Assembly (NCBI GenBank): GCA_025966255.1
Contig: JAOPVG010000581.1
Location: forward strand, 1 to 7,750
Reading direction: 5' to 3'
Length of the DNA: 7,750 bases
From: Jatrophihabitans sp.
GTDB taxonomy: Bacteria > Actinomycetota > Actinomycetes > Mycobacteriales > Jatrophihabitantaceae
How positions within the stretch are numbered: the first letter of the stretch is position 1; each line of letters begins with the position of its first letter. The notes beneath the pieces were generated by a model, which saw only the letters and a list, made by a program, of their open reading frames with translations, did no database searches and was not told the origin of the DNA. Below, in pieces: positions 1 to 6,072 of the stretch. A program made the translations under genes and the position numbers.

Positions 1-2
1 GC

Positions 3-104
3 CGGTCTGGAGCGCGAACCGAGCGTCGTCGTCGCACCGCCGCGGGTGCGGGCCTGAACCGGATCCGCTACGACGACTGGGCGCAGGGCCGCCCCAGCAA
101 GTGA
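3..104 (+). CDS. 3' end of an unidentified plus-strand gene (partial)
   Basis: An open frame enters from the left edge and stops with TGA at 102-104. The visible 33 residues start with an Arg/Ala-rich stretch and end in NRIRYDDWAQGRPSK. The last dozen or so codons nearly all end in G or C, as expected of a real gene here, and the stop falls 10 bases before the stop of the convergent DUF4393 gene, a normal tail-to-tail arrangement. I do not recognise the family; the basic, low-complexity stretch followed by a short polar tail resembles a variable C-terminus. With so little sequence it could still be a chance open frame, so confidence is moderate. Confidence 0.5.
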   Translation, partial: RSGARTERRRRTAAGAGLNRIRYDDWAQGRPSK

Positions 105-114
105 TCCCGTCCGG

Positions 115-1026
115 TCACGACGGGCTCGGGTCGCCGGCGCCGGCCCTCGGCTCGCGGTGCGGGACGACCCGACCGTTGAGGGGCAGGCAGGTGCGCACGA
201 ACTCCTCGCCGAAGGAGGTCAGCCGGATGCTGCGCTGGATCATCTTCGGCGATCGTCCCGCGGACTTGAGCGCCGCGACGACCTTGGGCTGGGCCTCGAT
301 CACCTGGTAGCGGGTCGGGTTGCTGACCTGCTCCTTGGAGAAGTCGATCAACCCGAGCCGGCTGAGGTTGGTCAGGTACGGGTCGATCCGGTCGAGGTTC
401 CGGAGCCCGGCGTGTTCGGCGATCATGCTCATGCCGCCGGCGATGAGCTCGGAGCCGATGCCGAGCGGACGGAACGTGCGGATGTCGATCGAGGGCTGCG
501 GGCCCTCCAGATAGATGAACCGCAGGATGCGCGCCTCGTCCGGGGTGATCTCGCTCAGGATGCGACTGAAGGCCGGGTGGGTGTCCTCGACGACGTGCAC
601 GTCGTTGGAGCGGCGCAGCAGTTCGGTGCCGCGGCGCTGGAGGTCCGCGGTCGAGGCGACCCGCGCCGAACCGCGGGTCGGCAGGTCGGACGCGCCGGCG
701 ATCATCTCCCCCTGCAGACCGAGCGCGCGCCACGCGACGTTGCGCAGGTCGGTGGCCGCCTCCTGCAGGATCGCGGTCGCGGGCTCACCGTCGACGGCTC
801 GGCGGGCCACATAGTTGGCCCCGGCGGCGGTGGCGCCCAGGGACCAGCTCACGATGTGCCAGGCCGACACTGCCGCGACCCGGGCGAGACCCGGAGCCGC
901 CCGTAGCATCGACGGGCTCGGGCGCCGCTTCACCCCGGATTCGGACAGCTTCGGGACACCCGGGCGTGGGCGTCGGGCCACCGCCTTCGCGGCTTCCGCG
1001 CTGCTCGATAGCGGATTGTCGGCCAT
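115..1026 (-). CDS. DUF4393 (Abi-alpha-like) family protein
   Basis: A 303-residue protein of unknown function. The N-terminus (about 1-40) is polar, basic and probably disordered. Residues 47-73 form a moderately hydrophobic Ala/Val/Trp-rich segment that could be a membrane anchor. The C-terminal half resembles the DUF4393 ('Abi-alpha') family: a HPAF motif near 150, ITPDEARIL near 161-169, a helix ending LGLID at 224-228, and the closing LTSFGEEF at 269-276. The LSRLGLI plus later LT-FG pattern looks like a winged-helix-type fold (inference). The ATG at 1026 is chosen because GGAG lies 10 bases upstream (1037-1040) and the frame further upstream overlaps the DUF445 gene. It starts 5 bases after the DUF445 stop, so the two are probably translated from one message. 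The family name comes from similarity to an abortive-infection protein; nothing local proves a defence role. The family call is from motif memory and needs a profile search. Confidence 0.82.
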   Translation of the reverse strand: MADNPLSSSAEAAKAVARRPRPGVPKLSESGVKRRPSPSMLRAAPGLARVAAVSAWHIVSWSLGATAAGANYVARRAVDGEPATAILQEAATDLRNVAWRALGLQGEMIAGASDLPTRGSARVASTADLQRRGTELLRRSNDVHVVEDTHPAFSRILSEITPDEARILRFIYLEGPQPSIDIRTFRPLGIGSELIAGGMSMIAEHAGLRNLDRIDPYLTNLSRLGLIDFSKEQVSNPTRYQVIEAQPKVVAALKSAGRSPKMIQRSIRLTSFGEEFVRTCLPLNGRVVPHREPRAGAGDPSPS

Positions 1027-1031
1027 GGAAT

Positions 1032-2306
1032 TCAGACTCCGAAGATAGCGAGATGAAGGAACCCGGCGATCAGCCCGAGTGCACCACCGTGGAAGAACAG
1101 TAACCATTCGTCCTGCTTGATTGCCGAGCGCAGCATCTCCACGAAGTCGTCGGGCCCCATGTGGCTCATCTGCTCGGAGATGAACTTGTAGATCTTGCTG
1201 GACTGCCGCTTGCTGAACTCGGCATCGTTGAAGGCGATGGGCGCGAAGCCGGTGGCCTCGGTCGCCACGGACGATCGGATCTGGTCGTACTCCTTGGTGC
1301 CGATCGCCACCCGCACCGCGGCCCGCGCCGGGCCGACCGCGTTGTCGACGGCCGGCCGCAGCGACTCCTCGAGCAGCTGCAGCGTGCGATCGCTGCGCGG
1401 CCCGTTGAGCAGCTCGTTGCCGATGTTCTGCAGGGTGATCACCTTGTCGGCGACCATCTCGGAATACAGCGTGGTCACCTCGGCCTGCCGCTTGATCAAC
1501 AGTCCTTGGTGCCACGGGATCCACTTCGTGTAATGGACTGGCTCGAAGATCATGGTGATGCCGAGCCAGTTGACGACCCAACCGATGACGACGCCACCGA
1601 GCGGCAACACGTACCACTCCGGGAACACCTGCAGGATGCCGAACAGGACGAACCCCATCGGCAGGCCGAAGTAGAAGCCGAAGTTCTGCATGAACCTGAG
1701 TTCCTTGCGGCCCATGATCAGGAACAGTTCGTTGAGCAGCTCCGGGTTCTTCACGAAGTAGCTGATGACCATCAGCTTGGCGTCGATGAGCTGATCGACG
1801 TTCTCACCGATCTCGGTGGTGATGTTCTTGACGATGCCCGGCAGTTGGGCCCGCACCCGCGCGAAGACGGCCTCCTTGATCACCGGCGGGAGGTCGTGCC
1901 ACAGCTGGGGGTTCTCCTGCTCCATGATGGCCTCGACGACATCGCGGATCTCCGTCTGGGCCACCGCGGCGAGGTGCTCGGCGATCTTGTCCGGGTCGAG
2001 TTCGCGGTAGAAGTCGGAGATGCTGCCGAGCTTGGCCAAACCCTTGTCGACGCTGATACTGGCCATTTTGTCCGCGCGCGAGGGAACGATGCCCTGCCAC
2101 CCGAGCCGGCCGTCGTAGCGGATCAGCGGCAGGATTCGGACCCGCCGCGGGAGAAGCGGGAAGAGGACGCGCAGGCCGGGTACCCGGATGCCGTGGAACT
2201 GGATGGGCCGGAAGAGCATCAGGACGCCGGTCCAGTTGGTGATGTAGCCGATCACGCCCGTGAACAACGGAATGCTGATCAGATCGACCAGCGTCTTGTG
2301 ATCCAT
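1032..2306 (-). CDS. DUF445 family membrane protein
   Basis: A 424-residue integral membrane protein of the DUF445 family (relatives of YheB/YjiN), function unknown. A hydrophobic N-terminal segment (about 6-32) carries GYITNWTGVLMLFRP. The same pattern recurs after a central hydrophobic hairpin (about 210-255) as GWVVNWLGITMIFEP, with N24 matching N246; each copy is followed by a Gly-Gln-Gly-type turn and a basic or acidic helix (GWQGIVPSRADKM and HQGLLIKRQAEV). This internal duplication is the family hallmark. The region between (about 85-200) is polar and helix-rich. A final hydrophobic segment (about 400-424) ends the protein, so it is probably anchored at both ends and in the middle. The ATG at 2306 is preceded by GGGGAG 5 bases upstream. 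It is the first gene of the two-gene unit with the DUF4393 gene. The substrate or partner is not evident. Confidence 0.9.
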   Translation of the reverse strand: MDHKTLVDLISIPLFTGVIGYITNWTGVLMLFRPIQFHGIRVPGLRVLFPLLPRRVRILPLIRYDGRLGWQGIVPSRADKMASISVDKGLAKLGSISDFYRELDPDKIAEHLAAVAQTEIRDVVEAIMEQENPQLWHDLPPVIKEAVFARVRAQLPGIVKNITTEIGENVDQLIDAKLMVISYFVKNPELLNELFLIMGRKELRFMQNFGFYFGLPMGFVLFGILQVFPEWYVLPLGGVVIGWVVNWLGITMIFEPVHYTKWIPWHQGLLIKRQAEVTTLYSEMVADKVITLQNIGNELLNGPRSDRTLQLLEESLRPAVDNAVGPARAAVRVAIGTKEYDQIRSSVATEATGFAPIAFNDAEFSKRQSSKIYKFISEQMSHMGPDDFVEMLRSAIKQDEWLLFFHGGALGLIAGFLHLAIFGV

Positions 2307-2311
2307 CCACT

Positions 2312-2317
2312 CTCCCC
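2312..2317 (-). promoter_or_regulatory. Ribosome binding site of the DUF445 gene
   Basis: On the minus strand GGGGAG lies 5 bases before the ATG at 2306, which supports that start. Confidence 0.6.
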
Positions 2318-2521
2318 TGGGTTCGCCTACGGCCGCGCTGTCCCGAAACCCGCGCCCGTCTGCGCCACGGTCGTCACATCATCCAAACGGCCGGTACCCG
2401 CGTCCAGCGGGAGCGGACGATTTGTGGCGAAGCTCGTCATAACGTACCGATCAGCGGGGGTCCGGCACCCTGGCGCCCACGCCGACTCCCTCGCCGGGCG
2501 CCGAGCGGCGCAGACGGGCGG

Positions 2522-2534
2522 CCCAGATTCTGGG
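2522..2534. repeat. 13-bp palindrome upstream of the GCS2 ligase gene
   Basis: CCCAGA-T-TCTGGG is a perfect inverted repeat with 6-base arms around one central base, ending 37 bases before the GTG start at 2572. The position suits an operator or an overlap with the promoter or leader. A 13-base match of this type can occur by chance in GC-rich DNA, so a regulatory role is only inferred. Confidence 0.35.
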
Positions 2535-2559
2535 AGGCTCGACGCCGGACCCGTTGCGC

Positions 2560-2564
2560 GGAGG
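2560..2564 (+). promoter_or_regulatory. Ribosome binding site that fixes the ligase start
   Basis: GGAGG lies 7 bases before the GTG at 2572, ideal Shine-Dalgarno spacing. The alternative in-frame TTG at 2554 lies upstream of this site and has no comparable signal, so 2572 is preferred. Confidence 0.75.
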
Positions 2565-2571
2565 TGCGGTC

Positions 2572-4053
2572 GTGGGTGAGGACGTTGCCAGCAGGACATT
2601 CAGCCGCCAGGACCGGCAGCTGTTCCGGGAGAAACTGCGCAGCTGTCTCGACGTCTTCGCCCACATGCTCGGCGAGTCGAAATTCGACTTCGAACGGCCG
2701 CTGACGGGCCTGGAGATCGAGTTCAACCTCATCGACGACGATCAGGACCCGGCAATGCGCAACGCCGAGGTGCTCAACGCGATCGCCAACGACGACTTCC
2801 AGACCGAGCTCGGCCAGTTCAACATCGAGATCAATGTGCGGCCGCGCAGTCTGGCCGGGACGGCTGCGGAGGAGCTGGAGGTCGAGCTGCGGGCCAGCCT
2901 CAACGACGCCGAGGAGCGCGCCCGATCCGAGGGCGCGCACATCGTGATGATCGGGATGCTGCCCACGCTGACGCCGGCCCACCTGACCGGCGAGTCGCTC
3001 AGCGCCAATCCCCGCTACCAGCTGATCAACGAGCAGATCTTCGCCGCGCGCGGTGAGGACCTGCGCATCGCGATCGACGGGCCCGAGCGCCTCGCCACCT
3101 TCGCCGACACGATCGCGCCCGAGGCGGCGTGCACGAGCGTGCAGTTCCATCTGCAGGTCAGCCCGCAGGATTACGCCCCGAGCTGGAACGCCGCGCAGTG
3201 CATCGCCGGCGTTCAGTTGGCGCTGGGCGCGAACTCGCCGTTCCTGTTCGGCAAGGAGCTGTGGCGCGAGACCCGGGTGGCGTTGTTCGAGCAGGCCACC
3301 GACACGCGCCCGCAGGAGCTCAAGGAGCAGGGGGTACGACCCCGCGTGTGGTTCGGCGAGCGCTGGATCACCTCGATCTTCGACCAGTTCGAAGAGAACG
3401 TGCGGTACTTCCCGGCCCTGTTGCCGGTGTGCGAGGACGAGGACCCGGCGGCCGTCCTCGCCCGGGGTGACACGCCCCGACTCGGCGAGCTGCGGATGCA
3501 CAACGGCACGATCTATCGCTGGAACCGGCCGATCTACGACGTGTTCCGTGGCAAGCCGCACCTCCGCGTGGAGAACCGGGTGCTGCCGGCCGGGCCGACC
3601 GTCGTCGACGTCCTCGCCAACGGCGCCTTCTACTACGGCGTGCTGCGGATGCTGGTGAATCACGATCGTCCGCTGTGGTCGCAGATGTCGTTCTCTGCGG
3701 CGACAGACAACTTCGAGGCCGGCGCACGCAAGGGCATCGACGCACAGCTCTACTGGCCTGGCCTCGGCGAGGTGCCGGCCACCGAGCTCGTGCTGCGTCG
3801 GCTGCTTCCGCTGGCGCATGAGGGGCTGAGCGAACTCGGCGTCGACCCGGCCGGGCGCGATCGCCTGCTCGGCATCATCGAGCGCCGCTGCACCACGCAC
3901 CAGAACGGCGCCGAGTGGCAGGCCCGCACGTTCCACCGCATCGACGAGCAGAAGCAGCCGCTCGACCGGCGCGACTCGCTGCGCGAGATGCTGCGCCGCT
4001 ACGTCGAACTGATGCACACGAACGAACCCGTCCACACCTGGCCGATCGACTGA
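2572..4053 (+). CDS. GCS2-type carboxylate-amine ligase (glutamate-cysteine ligase family)
   Basis: A 493-residue cytosolic enzyme of the GCS2 (COG2170-like) superfamily, which uses ATP to activate a carboxylate, typically the gamma-carboxyl of glutamate, and join it to an amine. Visible landmarks: GLEIEF at 46-51 with the paired glutamates expected to bind metal and substrate; ELGQFNIEINVRP at 79-91; SVQFHLQVSP ending at 198, followed by WNAAQ at 205-209; RWNRP at 316-320; and ENRVLPAGPT at 334-343 followed by VVDVLANGAFYYGVL. All parts of the catalytic fold appear intact, with length normal for the long actinobacterial form. The start is GTG, backed by GGAGG. It converges on the ATP-grasp gene, with 9 bases between stop codons. 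Automatic names usually say glutamate-cysteine ligase; the real amine acceptor is unknown, and EgtA-like (ergothioneine) or other amide-forming roles are alternatives. The family call is firm, the substrate is not. Confidence 0.92.
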   Translation: MGEDVASRTFSRQDRQLFREKLRSCLDVFAHMLGESKFDFERPLTGLEIEFNLIDDDQDPAMRNAEVLNAIANDDFQTELGQFNIEINVRPRSLAGTAAEELEVELRASLNDAEERARSEGAHIVMIGMLPTLTPAHLTGESLSANPRYQLINEQIFAARGEDLRIAIDGPERLATFADTIAPEAACTSVQFHLQVSPQDYAPSWNAAQCIAGVQLALGANSPFLFGKELWRETRVALFEQATDTRPQELKEQGVRPRVWFGERWITSIFDQFEENVRYFPALLPVCEDEDPAAVLARGDTPRLGELRMHNGTIYRWNRPIYDVFRGKPHLRVENRVLPAGPTVVDVLANGAFYYGVLRMLVNHDRPLWSQMSFSAATDNFEAGARKGIDAQLYWPGLGEVPATELVLRRLLPLAHEGLSELGVDPAGRDRLLGIIERRCTTHQNGAEWQARTFHRIDEQKQPLDRRDSLREMLRRYVELMHTNEPVHTWPID

Positions 4054-4062
4054 GCGTGCTGC

Positions 4063-5319
4063 CTACGCGATCGCTGCCAGGCGGCCGCGCTCGTCGCGCG
4101 CCCAGGCGCCGAGCAGGCCGCGGTAGTGGGCGATGAACTGGTCGTGCTCGTGCGTCGGGAAGGTCGAGCGCACCGTCTCGACGAGCAGGGCATCGAAGTC
4201 GGCCCCCTCCACCCACTCCAGCACCACCTCGTCCAGGTGCGCGAGCCGGCTGGCACAGAAGTCGCCGTAGCGCTCGACTTCGAAGTAGTCGTCGGCCAGT
4301 GTCCGGTACGCGGCGAGCTTTTCGCCGTAGTCGAAATCGGGACGGTCGGCGATGTCGAAGTAGCGGCGGGTGTCGAGGTCGTAGCGCGGGCGTCGGCCGG
4401 TCGCCGTGCAGAACACCGTCCACTTCACCAGCGCCTTGATCGCCCACGGGAAGTAGTAGTGCAGGCTGGTGATCGCGACGTCCGGACAGGCGTTGGCGTA
4501 GTCGATCGGGTGCACCACGCCGCCCTTCATCAGCGTCTCGCAAGAGTTGAACTCCCACCGGAAGAACGCATTCACCAGGCGTCCGATCGTGACAGCTTCG
4601 TCGCCGGTGGCCGCGTCGAGGAAGTCGTGCGCGACGGAGTAGCGGCCGTGCATCGGTTGGTCGGGATCGAACTTCATCACCATCGTCTCGGCCCCGATCG
4701 ACAGGCTGCGGGCAAAGACGTCGTAGCCGTCAACGGACTTCTGCAGATGCATCAGCCGCTGCCCGGATTCGTCGTAGGCGCGGTGCAGTTCCTCGCGGTT
4801 GCGGATGTGGCTGACGCCGACCCACGCGCCGCCGTCGTAGGGCTTCATGAAGATCGGGTAGCCGAGCCGCTCGGCAATCTCGTCGAGGTCGAACGCCTTG
4901 TTGTAACGCTGCGCGGTGTAGGCGTACTTGGCGTGCTCGGGCGGGTTCTTGTACGGGACGAGGACGGTCTCCGGGACGTGCAGCCCTAGCCGCATCATCG
5001 CGCAGTAGGCGGCGTGCTTCTCCATGCTCTGGAAGGTGAACGGGCTGTTGAGCAGGTAGACGTCGTCGCTCAACGCCGCCTTCTTCAGCCACTCGCGCGG
5101 GTGGTAGTACCAGTACGCGAGCCGGTCGATGACGAGGTCCTGGCGGGGCTTGCTGCGCAGGTTGAACGGCTCGACGGTCATCCGCTCGACCTCGTAGCGG
5201 TGTTCGGTGCCCGTGGCATCGGTGACCGGGCCGACGCGTCGCATGAGGGCTTCGAAGGCGCTTGGCCAGTCCTCTTCGGTACCAAGCAGCAACCCGATGA
5301 GATGAGTGGTGTCAGGCAA
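4063..5319 (-). CDS. ATP-grasp domain ligase of unknown substrate
   Basis: A 418-residue cytosolic protein that reads as an ATP-grasp carboxylate-amine ligase. An N-terminal region (about 1-90) comes before a helix beginning NSPFTFQSMEKHAAYCAMM, the usual entry to the fold. IFMKPYDGGAWVGVSHI contains the ATP-binding lysine K159 followed by the glycine-rich loop 163-168. Towards the end of the core, HPIDYANACPD (D273, N276) stands where ATP-grasp enzymes place their metal-binding acid and asparagine. About 120 further residues, rich in Tyr, Phe and acidic residues, form a C-terminal extension. The start is TTG, with GAGGAG 5 bases upstream inside the end of the previous gene. It is the last gene of the three-gene minus-strand operon, 9 bases after the esterase stop. 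The fold is called with good confidence; substrates are unknown, and peptide, amide or small-metabolite ligation are all possible. Confidence 0.85.
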   Translation of the reverse strand: MPDTTHLIGLLLGTEEDWPSAFEALMRRVGPVTDATGTEHRYEVERMTVEPFNLRSKPRQDLVIDRLAYWYYHPREWLKKAALSDDVYLLNSPFTFQSMEKHAAYCAMMRLGLHVPETVLVPYKNPPEHAKYAYTAQRYNKAFDLDEIAERLGYPIFMKPYDGGAWVGVSHIRNREELHRAYDESGQRLMHLQKSVDGYDVFARSLSIGAETMVMKFDPDQPMHGRYSVAHDFLDAATGDEAVTIGRLVNAFFRWEFNSCETLMKGGVVHPIDYANACPDVAITSLHYYFPWAIKALVKWTVFCTATGRRPRYDLDTRRYFDIADRPDFDYGEKLAAYRTLADDYFEVERYGDFCASRLAHLDEVVLEWVEGADFDALLVETVRSTFPTHEHDQFIAHYRGLLGAWARDERGRLAAIA

Positions 5320-5324
5320 GTGTT

Positions 5325-5330
5325 CTCCTC
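5325..5330 (-). promoter_or_regulatory. Ribosome binding site of the ATP-grasp gene, overlapping the esterase stop
   Basis: GAGGAG on the minus strand overlaps the TGA of the esterase (5331-5329) and lies 5 bases before the TTG at 5319. This supports the unusual TTG start and suggests translational coupling. Confidence 0.65.
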
Positions 5331-6072
5331 AGCAGAATCGCGGCAGGTGGTGTCGTAGCTGGGCGCGCCACGATGGCCAGTCGTGCGGAATGTCGTATCC
5401 CCAGACGTCGAGTTCGTGGTTCAAACCCTTGCTGGACAGCACTTCGGCGAACGCGCGGGTGCTGGGTAGAGCGGCGGTGGGGTGCTCCTCCCACGCTCCT
5501 TGGCCGACGACCAGCACCAGCTTGAGCTGGCCCCGCAACCAGTCGAGATGCTCGCCGTGCATGTTCGCGACGTAGGCCATCGGGTTCTGGAAGTAGACCG
5601 CGTCGCCGTGGTCTCCCCAGGCAGGCCAGGACGTCGGGTCGTAATTGCCGGACAGGCACAGGGCGAGCGGGAAGACGTCGGCGTGGCGGAGGGCGAGATT
5701 GGCCGCGTGGTACGCGCCCAGGCTGCAGCCGAGGGTCACGATCGGCGTCGGGCCGCCGCAGTCGCCTGCGATCCACGGCACGGCGCGGTCCATGATCCAC
5801 TGCTCGTAATGACCGTGCCTGCGGGCGCGTTCCTCGATCGGCTCGCTGCGGTTCGACCAGGTGTCGCGGTCGCCGCTCTCGACGCAGTAGAGCTTCACCC
5901 GTCCGCTGTCGATCAGGTCGGCCACCGCGTCCACCATGCCGTTGTTCTCGAAGTCCCAGGCACGGCCCTGCTCCGAGGGGAACACCAGGACCGGGCGACC
6001 GTAGTGGCCGTAGGCGACGAGGCCGGCCGGCCCGAGCTCCACGTGGTCACGACGCACGAGCGCCCACCACAT
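5329..6072 (-). CDS. Alpha/beta-hydrolase esterase (COG4947-like)
   Basis: A 247-residue serine hydrolase, probably cytosolic since no signal peptide is visible. The strand motif GRPVLVFPSEQGRAWDFENNGM (written here as GRPVLVFP then SEQGRAWDFENNGM, residues about 25-46) is followed by KLYCVES, then the nucleophile elbow GCSLGAYHA with Ser117. GQGAWEE (W194, E195, E196) lies where the family places its acid residue or substrate loop, and DIPHDWPSW supplies the catalytic histidine H230. This set matches esterases annotated as COG4947 or 'esterase family'. The ATG at 6072 overlaps the upstream hydrolase by 26 bases; a GTG at 6057 (protein starting MRRDHV, overlap 11 bases) is a realistic alternative, as the Shine-Dalgarno signals do not decide. 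It lies between the Fes-like hydrolase and the ATP-grasp ligase, so its substrate is probably a product or intermediate of the same pathway (inference). Confidence 0.85.
   Translation of the reverse strand: MWWALVRRDHVELGPAGLVAYGHYGRPVLVFPSEQGRAWDFENNGMVDAVADLIDSGRVKLYCVESGDRDTWSNRSEPIEERARRHGHYEQWIMDRAVPWIAGDCGGPTPIVTLGCSLGAYHAANLALRHADVFPLALCLSGNYDPTSWPAWGDHGDAVYFQNPMAYVANMHGEHLDWLRGQLKLVLVVGQGAWEEHPTAALPSTRAFAEVLSSKGLNHELDVWGYDIPHDWPSWRAQLRHHLPRFC

Larger units (their letters stand above)
2307..2571. promoter_or_regulatory. Divergent intergenic region between the DUF445 and GCS2 ligase genes
   Basis: This 265-base gap separates two outward-facing starts and must hold the promoters for both. 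I see no strong consensus promoter. The only A/T-richer patch, near 2419-2450, contains TAACGT at 2440-2445 on the plus strand (TACGTT at 2446-2441 on the minus strand), which fits the loose TANNNT form of an actinobacterial -10 box on either strand, but no convincing -35 box is correctly spaced. A small GC-rich hairpin (5-base arms, 2498-2511) and a short palindrome (2522-2534) lie on the ligase side. Open frames crossing this gap show no convincing protein features. Confidence 0.5.

Noticed and set aside
1027..1617. In-frame upstream extension of the DUF4393 gene, giving a 500-residue protein
   Set aside because: The extension lies wholly over the DUF445 gene in another frame and reads as an Arg/Ala-rich shadow; the ATG at 1026 has its own GGAG and family-like start.
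1161..2579. A 472-codon plus-strand open frame opposite the DUF445 gene
   Set aside because: Composition is dominated by Asp, Arg, His, Leu and Val without motifs; the opposite strand encodes a clear duplicated membrane protein with a good ribosome binding site.
2327..2599. A 90-codon minus-strand open frame covering the divergent intergenic region
   Set aside because: It has no motif, is rich in Pro, Arg and Ala, and overlaps the start of the ligase gene; best seen as chance in GC-rich DNA.
2437..4035. A 532-codon open frame on the minus strand opposite the GCS2 ligase
   Set aside because: It is a codon-bias shadow: the plus-strand protein has clear family motifs, while the antisense product is Arg/Ala/Gly-rich with no recognisable motif.
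4126..4989. A 287-codon plus-strand open frame opposite the ATP-grasp gene
   Set aside because: It is a shadow of the ATP-grasp gene, with Val/Glu/Asp/Arg/His-biased residues and no recognisable domain.
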